Positions 1-13,739 of a DNA stretch of 64,000 bases are shown here, in pieces (the first letter of the stretch is position 1; each line of letters opens with the position of its first letter). A program made the translations under genes and the position numbers. The notes beneath the pieces were generated by a model. That model was not told the DNA's origin, did not search any database, and saw only the letters and a list, made by a program, of their open reading frames with translations. Origin of the DNA: Moringa oleifera (lineage: Eukaryota > Streptophyta > Magnoliopsida > Brassicales > Moringaceae). The stretch is taken from positions 1,679,001 to 1,743,000 of the forward strand of contig JAJFZO010000191.1 of the NCBI GenBank assembly GCA_021397835.1, in the 5' to 3' direction.

Positions 1-1651
1 ACTATATATATTTGAAATGGGAGTTTGGTCGTAGGCAGCTTTCATTGAGGGTCCTCACTAGCCTAGGTATGGGTCCAAATACACGTTATAACTTTATATG
101 CACATGCATGCACAAAAATGCTTGCTAGTTAGCATATGATGTGTGCTTACAAATGAAGTAAATATGTAATATTATCTATAGTTTTAAGACAGTAAGAGTT
201 GGTCTCCACCAGGCCGGAGAGATCATCTTAGTTGTGGAAATTTCCAAATAATTCATAGGGAATTCTCTTTAATATTAGACTTTTCTTAATTCTCACTATT
301 TTCCTACACTTTCCCTTTTTCTGCCTACAACTCATGATTGTCATTAGTCTTTAACTCCCATTCTCTTCCATACTTTCGACATCTCTCTCCTGCTTCTTTA
401 AAACTCTCTCGCTCTCTCTCTCTCTCTCTGAATTTGCACCCCTCCCTCAAAGTCAAGAACAATTCAATATGTGTGGACAAAATTGTTGGAGGGTTAGTAA
501 TCTTTTGAAAGTTCAATTAGAAGAGAACAAATTTTGATGACGTTATATAGGTAAACTGAGATTCAGTGAGATTTTGCCTTTATGCTTTTGGTGGTCATTT
601 CGAGCATTAGTTTGGAAGTGATCTATTTTCCTAATCCCCAATAAAAACCATATCATTTGTGACTACTTGTCATAATATATTTTTACTGTTTAGTTTACCG
701 AAATATGGACTTAATTTGAAAATAGTATTGATAGATGTGCACCTTATGGTACAGAAACAAACAGGTGCTTTGTTGTCTTGATTACCCAATTGGTTCCTCC
801 TTCCCTTCCCATGAAAAATTCTCAATTATAAACTAATTTTGAGTTCTACATGTTTCCTAATTTGTCAAAATAGAGCGCAAATGTTAATGAATTGTTTATT
901 TGCTAAGTGTATTTGAGTTCAATTTATTTAGATTCGCTGAAAGTTGTGACATTTGTATACAAGAGTTGATTGAACTCTTACGCAGGTGGCAGACTATTAT
1001 TCAATGTAGTACTGGTTTATGGAGATTATAGGAAGATTGTTTGAGATGATTATAGGTAATATAATATATTACAGCATCGCTAGAGTTTCAATATCTTAGC
1101 ATTAGTCCAATGGACATGAGGATTTAATATACTTTTTTGTAGTAATAATTTTTACATATCTTAGGATTTTAGAGAAGAGAAGTCAACTTGTTTTCCTTTA
1201 GAATGTTTTTCTTTTTTTGGTGGTAAAATAAGTTGAGTGTTCCCATGTTTTATGATTCCTTAAGAGAGATTGGTTATGGTTAAAAGTTTTTGAAGAGGGA
1301 ATACAAGTCTGTTGTATGTTTGATATACATACACTGAAACTGCGGATTTAACAAACACTATAGTTGAAGGATAACTTTCACAAAAGGCCATCCATTTCAG
1401 GGTATATCAATCCAAACAACAGAAGGAATAAATATAACCTAAAGTGCCTTGAAGAACGAGGGTGTTCACTGATGTTAGTATCAAGAGGGATGCACAAGTC
1501 ACTTATCTTTAATGTATCATAATGATATGGTTTTAGTTTTCATTTTTGGTTCTTTGCATGGATGACATGATTATGTCCTCCGCATGTTTGAGTTGATTTA
1601 TTTTTTCTGATAGTTCTAGTTTTGCCCCTTTTCTTTACCTTTGGATTTCAG
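1..1651. other. Presumed separase intron or unrecognised 5' exons
   Basis: AT-rich, with stops in all frames. It most likely holds intron sequence of the separase gene because the first recognised exon begins mid-codon at 1652. A short open stretch after a CAG near 1400 could be an exon but is not recognisable. A (CT)9 microsatellite sits at 412-429. Confidence 0.4.
412..429. repeat. (CT)n microsatellite
   Basis: Nine uninterrupted CT units within a longer pyrimidine tract starting near 404. Confidence 0.9.
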
Positions 1652-4600
1652 GAGAATGTTTGGGAAATCGTGGGCAAATTCATCAGGCCCATGAAGTTAC
1701 CTTCCAGAGTATTGCTGTCCTATTTAGCAGAAACTCATTCCAGCACAGTTACCCTTCTGTTCCAGTATTGCTTGATTTGATTGGAAAGGAGCTCACAGGA
1801 GATGTATTTGCTATAGATCGTGCAAATGTACTTTACAACTTATGTTGGTTCTTTCTAAAGGGTTACCATTCTAAGGATACCAGGTATTTCTCACCCTTGG
1901 GACATGTGTCATGCTAGATTGAAGGGAAGTTAGCCACTTTTTTTCATCACGTAATTTTTTTGACAATTTAAAAGCAAAATAAGTATTGAATTTGGGGGAA
2001 CTCTTTTGGACTAATTCTTTTTGTTGTCTCAATTGCCAAAATCCACCAACTCTGCATGGTAGTGAAAGAAATCAGAACCATGAAGTAATTGATAGGGACG
2101 TGAGGTTCTGCAGAAGTAAACTGTTAAATGGATGAATTGACATCTAAGTGCTACGGATGTGTCCTTTATGGTCTACTGTCTATTTCTATTTTTCTCCAAT
2201 AGCTTAGCACATACTATCATCTCATGAGAGCAAGAGGCTTATTAGTTAGTATCTTCTCGAAAGTAGACAAGGCACTATATTGATTGACTTCAATAATAAT
2301 GATTAGGAAATCTATTTTTGAAATCTTTAGTGCTGATGCTGGGTTTGAGTGGCTGATAGTGACAGATGATGAGACTGTAAGAAAGCATGGGTGAGGAAAC
2401 TTGCCTAGTGTTGAGTGAAAGGAAAGAGAAATGAAGAAAATATACATAGTAACCACCTTTCCTTTTCTAAATTCATTAAAGGAAAATAAGAAATGTGAGG
2501 TGCATTCTATCTAAATAAGATTTGAAAATCTGTGTCCCTCATTAAGGTGTTGTATGATCAAGAACCTTTTAACTAATATTCTTCTGTGACTGTGTCTATG
2601 GGTACTCGCATATGCCCCTTCTCCTAAGAACTACTTTGTATGGTTATTGAAATGATTTTTATAATCACAGTACACAGTGTTGGATCAGTTGTAGAATCAC
2701 AGGATCTTGATAGCATAGTGATAGGTTGGCATGTAAAAGAAATTCATCTCTTAGAACGGCCTCATAAATCTTTTTGGCACATTTGAGACTAAGGTATAAA
2801 ACAAGTAAAAATAAAATTGCCGAAGTGGTAGAGTTTAAGAAATTGCAGTTGCAGCATTCAGTATATTATTAATACTAATGTCCATTCAAGAGTATTTTTT
2901 ATATGCCTGACTTGTATAACAGTTTTATGCCCTATGATAAAAGCTTATTCTAGACTTGATGAAACATCTTCTGCATATCCTATGTATAAACTAACTGTCT
3001 TTCTGTTCTCTTCATGTCATTTTCCTCGTCAGGACTGTGTGCTGTGATTTGTCTCATATTCAGTTACCAAAAGTGATCTCTTGGTTGCTGCTAGCCTTTG
3101 TACTCTGTCGTGAGGTCCCTATACCTTTTCAGAAGGTAAGTCTTTGTTCTTAATTTGTGAATTGTAATAATCGATATCATTTTTCCTACTTATATTAGCT
3201 TAGAAGTTAGCTGTAACTCTTGATTCTAAAGACTTCATGATGGCTTCATGGCAACTGTCAGAGGCATGCTTGGTGAACATGTAAGCGGGTCAATATGTCA
3301 TGTAGCAATCATACAGAGCTGATCCTTTTCTGAGGGTTCATGCCATTACTTTCATTTGTTGATCCTCAAACTAATATTATATAGAGTTTGCTTCAGATAA
3401 GTAGAAGAAATTGGTACAAAAAATGCAGTTTCCTTTTTCTATTAGAATTAAGCATAATGTTTCTATTTTCCTGGAGTGATGTTTAATCATTTATGAAGCA
3501 TTCTAGTCAGATAATTTTATCTGGAAAAGCATTTTTGTTCTTTCATTTAAACATGTTTTCTGTTGAACAAGAGTAGCTATTGTGCAAATATGGATAGTGT
3601 GCTTGTGCAGTCATTTAGAGATTAATTGTTGATTAAAATGATTAAGTAATATCCGTTCTTTTCCTTCCGCAATCATGAGTTGATCCGGACATCTTAACCA
3701 TGAACTTTGTGGTTTTCAAATAGAAAGCTGGGGCCCAAAAATCTGTCAGCTTGGTGAATTTTTGTTGATAACTTTGTTTTCTTATTTTTCTTTTTGCCAT
3801 ACAATGCAACATGTGTTGTGTGGGTCTGAGTGTGTTCTGCATGGCTGGCAATGTTCAAGTTTGTGGGAGGATTTTATTTCCTCACATGTCAACAAGCTAC
3901 TTAGATAGGGGCCTAAGAGTTTGTCTGGTTTGGAATGGAATTCTGGAACTAGAGATTGTTTGGATTTACGTTTATATATAATTGTGTTAGACTTATATAG
4001 AGAACCAAAAGAGATATGACTTGGGTCCATGGCCTCCTGGTTGATCTAGAATGATATTGCTGTGTTGATTCTATCTTGGGGTGTACTTCATGTCTAAATG
4101 CACCTCTCAGTGTATGAATGTTACAGAGATCTGCAGTCTGACCTGGATCAGAACGGTGTGGATTTTTAAGTTGTTATAGATGTATATGAATTATATGCTT
4201 GTCAGTGGAACTAATTTGATGTAAGTATTCGGGTCCAAATCAGATTGACACAATTCTGATTAGTAATTTTTAAAGTTTTCCATGAATCCTGTAGACTGCA
4301 GAGGACCCTCAATGTTTACCATAGTTTCATGTGGCAATATCATTGCAACCCATTATTTCTGTAGCTCTTATATCATTTGGCTTTGCAGTGATAGGGGATA
4401 ATTGAATTTGTCTTTCTGGTTAAATTGAAACAGGTGTCAAGACTGCTTGCTGTTATATATTTACTTTCTGCCTCAAAGAAGGATTTCTGCTTGACATCTA
4501 CCTGCAATGCACTATCCGAAAGTCACTGGGCTTCATATTTTCATCAAGCTTCTCTTGGCACTCATATCAGTTACCAGTTCTTTTCAAATATGAGTCAGAG

Positions 4601-7600
4601 AAATAAAGCCCAACCCCTTATGGATGCTGAGGTCAGTCTTTATCTGTATCACTTTGCCATCTTTATACATAGGTAGATAATGTATGGGAAAAGTCGTTAT
4701 GACTTTGTAAGTCTATCTATTTTTTTGATTTTTTAATGCCTATTGATTTATCTCTTTGCATTCTGGGCAGAATTTAATTAATCGCTTACCTATGTCTAAA
4801 CAGAAGGTCCCAAGTTCAATTCCCCTTGCCTCCAATAATCATAATTATTGAGATAATCTATTCACACTAATTCCTTAATGCCTTTTCTCTTCCTCAAGCT
4901 TTCAAGCTTTTTTGGTTGCTTACATTTTGAGCCATAGTTGTCCAAGTGGTGATGCACACACTTAATGTTCACGTGGTATTTGCCTTACCATTTTCTATCA
5001 TTTATTATCAATTCGCTTAGAAGTTGCAAAACAATTTATGGTCCTTTCACCATAGATTTTGAGATCCCATTCCCAGAATACTAGGGGCCAATTCCTGCAA
5101 ACTTCAGTTTGATGTTTGAATGCAGTGTTTGGTGGACTTGTTTCTATTATTGGAGGTTTTTTTTTTTTAATATACTTTATAGTTTTGCTCTTCAAAATTC
5201 CTTTTGTTGTCCTTATAACTGTAGTATTAATCAATTATTCTGGAAATCTCAAATTTTCCAAAGCTTTTCTTTTTGTCCTATCTATTTTTGAAAAAAATAA
5301 TTTTAGCTTTGCAATTTCAAGTTGTTTGATTCCTGGTATATAATTTTCCACCTCTGTGATCTAAGTTATGGAAAGTGACAATTGAGATTTTGTTCCTCCT
5401 TTCTCTGGAAGTTGATTAATTTGGGGATGTAAAAATCATTTTTGTGTTTCCTTTTTACTGCACTTCTCCATTAATTAATTGTGAAGAAATCAGGAATATT
5501 TACTACGCAGACTTCAATTTTGCAGTTCCTTATGTTGCAAAATGTCCTTAGCTTTTCCTTTCTGGCTTTACTTCAATTATCCATTTCAAGTGGGGGGTTT
5601 TCTTACTTTCTGCTAGGAAATGGATTGCATATTATACTGCAAAATGTATTAATAAACTGCTTCTTGATGATCTGAGTTACTTCTTCTCCCCCCCCCCCCC
5701 CACCCACAATAAGGGAGCACTAATGAAAGGCCTATGCTATGGCATAGTTTAATTTGATAGATTTGTTTTCAGGTTTCCGTCGCAACTGGCTCAACTTGCA
5801 TTGGCACAGGAACATTGGAATTACCCAGGTTCAGCTGCCACATGTGCAGAATAAAACATACTGTGGTTCAAGATACAGTTTTACTGATTGTCTTCTTTTC
5901 CTTTCTGCTGCAGGCTTGCTCCTGATTCTACTAAAGATCTTGAGAAGTTTGTAATGGACTTTTTCAAGGGCCTTCCGTGCACCACAGTCATCGGCATTAG
6001 TTTGCTTGGACGCACTTTTGCCAGTTTGTTACAGGAAGTATTACTGTATCCTTCATGTGTTTCCTCATGGATGCTGTTGTCACGCTTGAATTCAAAGAGT
6101 CAACCTGTTGTGATACTTCTGCCAGTGGATTCAGTTTTAGAAGGTATTTTGCTCAATACTAATGGATATTTGCAAAATTGAAAAAATGATGAATGTGAGT
6201 TATTGCTTGTATTAACAAGACAGTAGACTGTAAACCGATGTTTAATATCTTATCAGAAATTTCAAATGATGATGCGGATTCCAGCTCTGGGGAACTAACT
6301 GAGAACAACAACGGCTTGGATAAACAATGGCACTGTCCGTGGGATTCCTCTGTGATTGATGATGTAGCTCCAACATTTAAACTAATATTGAAGGAGAACT
6401 ACATTTCATCTTCCAACTTCCCTTTAGAAGATACAAAAAAGAATAGGTCTTTTTGGTGGGCACGAAGAAAGAAGCTTGATCAACGTCTTGGTAAGCTGCT
6501 AAGGTAAGTCATATCTCTTTTTCTTGTAGACTTCTGTAGACCTGGTTGAATACAAATAAGGATGTTGCTTCTCTAAATCTTCATCTGATTTCATGATTTA
6601 ATTCTACTATCTTCTCTTTAACCGGAAAATTCTGTGTCAAGGTAACTAATAGTGATCTACTTATGAGCTGCTCCACAATTGCCATGCACTGGGATCCATA
6701 CTTTTAACCGAGCTTTTGGATCTTTAATCTTGGGAATTGGATTGGCTTTTAATCACATGATATTATGTTACCATGTACTAGTAACCTAGAAGATTCATGG
6801 TTGGGTCCTTGGAGATACGTGCTTTTGGGAGAGTGGTCAAACTGCAAGCACCTCGACTCAGTACATAAGAAGCTGGTGCATGATCTGAAATCTAAATGCA
6901 AAGTGGATGTCAACGAGACTCTTCTCAAAGTTATTCTTGGAGGTGGAATGGAAGGCTTTAAAGGGGAAGCATGTATTTCACAGCTTTGTCTTAAGAATGG
7001 TTGCTACATTGGTACAGTTGGATATTGCAGTGAAGACAGTTATAGGACACCAACCAAAACATGTAATGGAGTTGTAAACCAGTCTGGGTTGGCTTTACAA
7101 CTGATACATGGAGCAGTTAATGAACTTGAAGAGGACGACAATGGAAACAGAGAACCAATTATTCTTGTGTTGGATTGTGAGATTCAGGTGGGTCTTGCTT
7201 TGTTCCCAAATTGGTCTTAAAGTTGTATGTCTAGTAACTGAATTTACTCGTACATTCACTTTGGTCAACTGCTGAAAGAATAAATATATAACTGATTAGG
7301 CATGATTATTACATATGGTCTGTGGCACGTAAATGTGGGGCAAATTCTGCTCTCTTAAAATGGTGTCTTTCCTGTGGATAACAAGGTATTTTGAGTGTCC
7401 AGTGCATTTGTCCGTGAAGCCTAATTTGTGGCATAGATGATTTGCCCCTCAACCAAGCCATGTATGATTTGACTGAACCAGATTGTTAACTATGTACAGA
7501 TGCTTCCATGGGAGAACATACCAATACTAAGAAACCAAGAGGTTTATCGCATGCCTTCTGTTGGCAGCATATCTGCAACACTCAATAGAAGCTGCCACCA

Positions 7601-8646
7601 TCAAGAGCAGTTTGGTCAGATCATTGCTTCCTTTCCTTTAATAGATCCCTTGGATGCATTTTATCTGTTAAATCCCAGTGGTGATCTCAGCAGCACACAA
7701 GTTGAGTTCGAAAGCTGGTTCAGAGATCAAAACTTGGAGGTAATCTCTGTTTCCATTTATGGTCTAAAGAGGGACAGAGAGTTCAAGAGTATTAACTGTA
7801 GTTGCAATTGTTTTTTCTACTGCCCTTAATATATAACAATATGCACATCTTATTGTTGTCATAAAATTTAACTCAATTCATAAAATATTTGTCATTAATC
7901 GAGTTCTGTATCATATGATTAATTTGTAGGGAAAGGCAGGATCTCCACCCACAGCCCAAGAGTTGGCCATAGCTTTGAAAAGCCATGACCTCTTTATTTA
8001 TTTCGGCCATGGCAGTGGTATGCTCAATTTGACATGCTGATTGCAATTACTTTATTTATTTCCCTTTTTCTGAAATTATTGTAGCCTGATGTTGACAATG
8101 GTGTCTGGTTGTACAGGAGCACAGTACATTTCCAGGCATGAAATCCAGAAATTAGATAAGTGTGCTGCTACTCTCCTGATGGGCTGCAGCAGCGGTTCCT
8201 TGTTGCTGAATGGTTGTTACATTCCACAAGGCATGCCACTGTCCTATCTATTAGGCGGTTCCCCAGTCATTGTAGCCAATCTATGGGAAGTGACAGACAA
8301 AGATATCGACCGATTTGCAAAGGCCATGCTTGATGCATGGTTGAAAGAAAGATCAAGTAGTTCAGTGGTGGGGTGTGCCCAGTGCGATTTAGTTGCGAAA
8401 GAATTTGAGGACATGAACATAAAAGGCAACTCCAAGAGAGTCTCAAGAAAGAAATTACCAGTGACCAGTAAGAATATTTCAAAGCATACTGATAGCAAGC
8501 CTTGTAAGAATGATTGTGACCATAGACCAACGATTGGGTCATTCATGGCTCAGGCCCGGGAAGCTTGCACACTTCCTTTCTTGATTGGGGCATCACCAGT
8601 TTGTTATGGTGTCCCTACTGGCATTAGAAGGAAAAGGGATTTGTAG
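1652..8646 (+). CDS. ESP: Separase (peptidase C50), C-terminal part
   Basis: Separase is the cysteine protease that cleaves cohesin at anaphase. Ten exons can be joined in phase: 1652-1883, 3033-3135, 4434-4631, 5773-5828, 5914-6143, 6257-6503, 6782-7187, 7500-7739, 7930-8017 and 8117-8646, giving 775 residues and a TAG stop. All junctions are GT-AG. Family marks are [12 protein letters not shown] (exon 7), [20 protein letters not shown] (exon 8), the catalytic histidine in FIYFGHGSG (exon 9) and the catalytic cysteine in LLMGCSSG, followed by [15 protein letters not shown] (exon 10). Both catalytic residues are intact. Plant separases are roughly 2,000 residues or more, so this is about the last third; the N-terminal part lies upstream of the window. 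The first exon listed enters mid-codon. Confidence 0.95.
5688..5701. repeat. Poly-C run in a separase intron
   Basis: Fourteen consecutive C bases followed by ACCCAC, within the intron between exons 3 and 4 of the separase segment. It could form a G-rich structure on the other strand and is prone to length error. Confidence 0.9.
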
Positions 8647-9374
8647 CATTTATGATAAGCAGCATGTCTTAGAACTTCGGCTTGGAATTCACTTTTCCAA
8701 TTTCTGGGCCACATGTATTTGTAACTACTACTGTATAATAGGTGAATTACAATGCCCATAGGTTCAGCGAACGTCAATCCTGCGAGTAAATCTTTACTCC
8801 TGTTGGATTGTCACCTTCTAAAGCCCAAGGATAAAGGAACTCTGTGACACTGTTAAAAGTACAATGAAAGATGAGTTTCTGGCTCCCAGAATTTTCAGTG
8901 TCCATATATAACATCAAATATTCATTCTTCCAACATAAGCTATTTTGTCACATTTGTGGTTTCCTGTATGGTATTCTGTGTTTAGTGATGCGAGCAAATA
9001 ACAAGATGGTTTCATAGGACATGTTTATAATGCAAATTGTACATCCTAACTGCACCTTCATTTAATTGCTGATGAATATAAATTACATGTTTACAGAGGC
9101 AGAGTGCAGATACAATGATATCTATAGTTCAGCATACAGGTGGATACAAAGGAAAGATAATTATGAAACTACATCTACAAATTAAAGAGAGGAGAAACAG
9201 CCACATTTCTACCTCTTAGTTGCCCAGCAAATGAATTACACAAAAGATACAATTTAATCTGAGTAAATCCATGCAAATGTGAGATCTAATCCTTCATATT
9301 TTCCCTAATTTCCCCATGTACCTATACACCTACAACACTTTTTCCCAACCTCCTCATGCTGGCATGATCTTGAA
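8647..9374. other. Convergent 3' ends of separase and DUF1644 genes
   Basis: No coding signal. This holds the 3' untranslated regions of the two converging genes. Confidence 0.6.
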
Positions 9375-10478
9375 CTATCTATGACCTCCACTGGCTTCTC
9401 TTCCCCTCCGTCTCCTACCTGAACGTCCTAGAAGAACCCTGCCATGTCGACGAAGGCGGCTAACTAGTGACATACTACCACCACCACCATTGTCGAAGTT
9501 GCCATCACTATCATCCTCTTGATCAGAGGAATCCAAACCACCGGCACTGGCATGGTGCTGGATACCAACAGCATTTTCATCTGAAGTGTGGTTGTCAGTC
9601 CTTTCCGACTGCCTCAGCCGTCTACTGAGTTCATTCCGTGATGATCCAAATGCATGCAACAGCAGAAAGACATTGACAAGATTGCTATCAAAGCCTCCCT
9701 CAAAACCTCCATTTCTCTCTGCAACATCTACATCAACACCACCATCCTCATCATCTATGTCAAACCCATAATGGTTCCCTTCTATAACATAATCACCTAA
9801 GACCATTGCCCCTGGCATTGTTGACCTTATTGTGCTGATTACATCATCCCGCTCCCGTTCCCGCTCAAGTGTTCTCCATTTCTGTTCATGAGCAGGATCC
9901 ACTTCACGTGGCCGAGCAGATGGGTGCTCTGCCCTCATGTGTTTCCTTAGCTCCTTGTAAGTTCCAACAAAAGAGCAGTTATCTTGCATGCAGCTCCTCC
10001 TCTTTGCATTTAAATACTCCCGTGCAGGTTCCACCACAGTCCATCCTTTCACCTGGCCCCTGCAAAGCGGGCATGCCAGCTCCATAACTTCACACTTCTC
10101 TACGGGGGAACTGGAATCTGAGGCAGTAACGGGACTACCAACCGAACTATGCCACAGTTCTCCTTGATTGGATGAGATTACTTTCGTGTAAGCTTTCTTG
10201 TATTGGTCCAGGCAGTTGGAATACCGAAAACTAGTTCCACACATGTAAGGTCGGCAACCCTTGTCATGCGATGAACAAAGGAGAAGAACGGCATTATGAG
10301 GACACTCCATGCAAACAGAACACATAACATCTTCCCAGTCTTTCTTATTACAAGCTTTGCGGCATTTTCTTGGGCATGAGTCCTCTGACATATCCTGATC
10401 ACAGGATGGCAGTGAGTATGGGCTTGGCCTGAGTTTCCGAGAAGCAATTCTACGTTGTCCTCTACTACCTTTTGCCAT
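9375..10478 (-). CDS. DUF1644 family protein (C2H2-like zinc-binding)
   Basis: An intronless reading frame of 367 residues with ATG at 10478. The N-terminal half is rich in Cys and His: CSVCMECPHNAVLLLCSSH near residue 53, then CGTSFRYSNCLDQYKKAY, then CPLCRGQVKGWTVVEPAREY, and a C2H2-like stretch C-x4-C-x11-H-x4-H (CMQDNCSF to HMRAEH). This order is typical of the plant-specific DUF1644 family, in which some rice members are reported to be stress-induced. The molecular activity is not established. The C-terminus is acidic and ends in an Arg/Gly/Ser-rich tail. The codon before the ATG is preceded by a TTTAG acceptor-like sequence, so the 5' leader is probably spliced. Confidence 0.9.
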   Translation of the reverse strand: MAKGSRGQRRIASRKLRPSPYSLPSCDQDMSEDSCPRKCRKACNKKDWEDVMCSVCMECPHNAVLLLCSSHDKGCRPYMCGTSFRYSNCLDQYKKAYTKVISSNQGELWHSSVGSPVTASDSSSPVEKCEVMELACPLCRGQVKGWTVVEPAREYLNAKRRSCMQDNCSFVGTYKELRKHMRAEHPSARPREVDPAHEQKWRTLERERERDDVISTIRSTMPGAMVLGDYVIEGNHYGFDIDDEDGGVDVDVAERNGGFEGGFDSNLVNVFLLLHAFGSSRNELSRRLRQSERTDNHTSDENAVGIQHHASAGGLDSSDQEDDSDGNFDNGGGGSMSLVSRLRRHGRVLLGRSGRRRRGREASGGHR

Positions 10479-13150
10479 TTCTAAACCACGTGAAGGACGA
10501 AAATTTTACAATTCTATAACCACAACAAAATAGTAATTCCAATTAAAATATATTAACATGCCCCACTACCAGTGGAGATTTCATGTAGTAACAAGAATAA
10601 ATGTTTAATACTACCAGTGTAAATACAGCAAGAATGTATAACTCTTTTAACCTAGAGCTGCACGTCAGATAACAATCGCTTCCAATATCTGAGTCCACCA
10701 CATTATGGAATGTTTATCATGCTAATCGTTAATGTAAAGCTTCAGTCAACTAGGAATAATTATTTCTACATAGTTCTCAAATCTAGGATCAAAATCTAAC
10801 ATTTTCACCATTGCAAATATCAGTACATGACATATTTCAAGGATGGATTATCAAGTGAAGGAGACCACCAGAGCTGCAAATATAGTCAAGGGTAAGCCTA
10901 CAAAAATAAGAAATCTTGACCAGGTTGCAAGAGCTTTGAAGGGCAGCAAAGGCATAACGAAGGATCCAAATTAGCCTATTATGCTACTTATGGTTGATTT
11001 ATATATCCCAATTTATGGATCTTTATATAAGGAGTTGCTCAATGCATACTTAAGAATAATAATAAAGTCCTTAAAAGCAGACATAACAAATGTATGTATA
11101 TATATATATATATATATATATCCTAAAAGTAGAACAAGGGGAGGCACAGTGGCTCCCATGGAAAGTAAGGGTGCCTTCTCTACTTGGAAGACAACATGGG
11201 AAAAGAGAGTCAATTTCTCACATTCTTTTGTGGTGCAATTGAACTAGGCAAGGTCGGGAAAGCATCTTGACTATTTTTGGATATCTGTGAGGTGATCTCA
11301 GGTTTAGTGGCTACAAAGTTGGTTGCATGGGCTGGTTTTAGGAGCTTGAAACATAAGAGGAAACTTATTACTATGACACTATTTTTGATCATTTGGGTGG
11401 TCTGCAGGGAGAGAAATTTGACGGCTTTTGAGGGGAAGGAGTCCCCAGTATTTGTCCATAATGGTTGATGGGTTAAGGTCTTGATGTCTTGAAATTATGG
11501 ATAACGGGAGAATATTTTGTAAATGAAGAGGACTACATAGACTTTTTAGAAATCCAATCCTCTTAAATACACGGGATGCACCGCCTTGATGCCATGTGTA
11601 CACAATATAACTACACACTTTTTCCAGATCAAAAGAAAAAGTAAAACAATAAAGCATCTATTTGAGGGAAAACATCATCTGTTTAACAATCAAGGTCATG
11701 CCTTGAGTGCTGTACATTCAAGAAAATCCTACATAATTGAATCAGAAAATTGTTGGAATAACCATTTTTGACAACCTTCAAGAAATGAAAATTACGGAGT
11801 TAACCCAAAGTAAACTGTGTGACATACTAAACAATGTCTTGCCACAGAATTCATTGCATCATAACTTCTAGGTCAGCAACCTATCACTGTAATAGCATCT
11901 GAAAATTAGCAAGCAATGAACAGACCACTTGGAAAAAAGAAAAAACGACAAATGAAAAAAGGAGAAGGAAACAAAATACCAAATTCCAATACAGAAAGGA
12001 GCAAATTATGAGATTATTTTACCAAATAGAAATGAAAACTGAAACTTTTCTGACTCAAATTAACAGAATGTGGCAGTTTAGAATGCCTTACCTACACCGC
12101 AAATCTAGATCGAAAGATGAGTTAGTTGGAAACTCCGAAGCGCATCTGATAAAAACATAAACAGCGGAGACACATATGCAGATATATAGTTAGAGATGTA
12201 TATAGGTTCTCCTAAATGGAACAACAACGTGCTTTAGGCAAAGATTCACGCCAGCAGACAATTAATTACTTAATAAACAAATAAGAGGAGAACATGAAGC
12301 TAAGATATTGGCCACATGGACCTATTATCCATCTGAGATCCAGAATCATTAAAAAAACCAGGAAAAAGAAAAGGAAAAAAAAGCAAAGATGAAAGAGTGG
12401 TGCCTAAGAAATATTCGAGTACAGTTATACTTCACATAAAAAAATATATGAAAATAATATTTAAACATAATAAATTAATTTCATAAAAATGAGTTAAATC
12501 CACTCCTCTCCCAACTGTTTGATTGCTAGAGAGATAAGCAGAGTTGAAAAATCAAATCAATTTTAATAATTAAAGAAAAAACGAAGCATCTCACCTAATG
12601 AAACGCTGAAAGTCGTACATGCCAATGCGCCTCAGTTAAACCATTTCAAATTCCACAAAATGACAAACCTAAAGACCATAGAAGAAGGAAAAAAAGTCTA
12701 ACATCAAAATTCGAAAATTAAATTTCCGATTCCTTTCTCTCCCAGCAACCAAACGGAGAAACAGCAAAAACCATAAGCACACTCACATAATCAAAAACCT
12801 ATTACACGCGGGTAAATGAACAACAGTTTGACAGAGAATCATACCCGGATAATGTTGAGAAAGGTAAAACGTGGAATTGAAAATATTGAGACCAATTTAG
12901 AGAGACAGAGAAGGCTAGGGCTTCTACTGCAGAGAATCGAAAGAATAGGCGCTGGGAGCGATGGATGCACAGAGAGAGAGAGAGAAAGGAGAGAGAGAGT
13001 TACGGGCGGGAGAGAAACATCTCGTCCCTTAGAAACATAAGACGCAAAGAGTAGCGTAGAATTGACAGCACGAATCACGAATCCCCTCTTTCTCTCTCTT
13101 CCTCTCTCTGTCTCTCTCCTCCCCTCCGTTTGGTGGCACAATGTTCTACA
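10479..13150 (-). other. Probable spliced 5' leader of the DUF1644 gene
   Basis: No long coding frame on either strand. On the minus strand there is a compact exon-like unit at 12092-12145, with acceptor TTTTATCAG and donor GTAAGG. A GA/CT-rich segment at about 12970-13125 looks like transcription-start or 5' UTR sequence. A (TA)n microsatellite lies at 11097-11121. The arrangement suggests a leader with two or more introns; this is inferred from splice signals only. Confidence 0.4.
11097..11121. repeat. (TA)n microsatellite
   Basis: Twelve and a half TA units. Confidence 0.9.
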
Positions 13151-13429
13151 CGCGCGGGGGCTACAAGTCGATATGACGCTCCATCTGAAGTTCGGTTACG
13201 TGGGGTAGAAGATATTCCATATCACGCGCTTCAAATATAGAGTTAAAAGTACGACACTTTCCAAGGACAGGTATTAGAGTATCTTGACTATGTAGCCACG
13301 TGATCTCTGGGTTCTGTTACCACGCGCAGTGGTTGCGAGCGTAAAAGAGGACGCCAACTCCCGTGCTGTGACGGCTAACTGCGGCATACTCACGTTGCGT
13401 CTTACGCTGAGCTGTTGCTCTTTCGATAA

Positions 13430-13506
13430 CCTCCACGTGGAGGCACCTCATTCATGGGCTTAAGCCCGGTTCGGCCCAATTATAAACCCATCTGTTAGAA
13501 AGCCCA
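13430..13506. promoter_or_regulatory. Palindromic G-box and site II cluster
   Basis: CCTCCACGTGGAGG at 13430-13443 is a perfect 14-base palindrome centred on the G-box CACGTG, a bZIP/bHLH site. Within the next 65 bases are three TGGGCY site II elements: TGGGCT at 13455-13460, GGCCCA at 13473-13478 and AGCCCA at 13501-13506. They lie about 300 bases upstream of the inferred start of the minus-strand DUF1644 transcript, which makes this its likely promoter. Confidence 0.55.
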
Positions 13507-13739
13507 TTCCTAGTAAACCGCCATCTCCTGGATAACTGAACTGGCGGCCAATCCCCGCGTTTCCTTCTTTGCTACAGAGTGTGGTCACCATGACGACATA
13601 TAATTTTGTTAGAGATGAGAGGAAACAAAATAATTAGGTTTTCCGATTACCTTATATTAAAACTTAATTAAATGTTAAGAGTTCAAGAGGTAAACTCTTT
13701 ATTCATATGGCCCAAAAATGATCGAGTAAATTTTATAAA

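Noticed and set aside
1990..2003. miR395-like core TTTGGGGGAACTC in a separase intron
   Set aside because: Thirteen bases match the 3' part of miR395, but no complementary arm is visible within 150 bases on either side, so no hairpin supports a microRNA.
4800..4840. SINE in a separase intron
   Set aside because: AAGTTCAATTCCCC resembles a degraded B-box, but there is no A-box and no target-site duplication.
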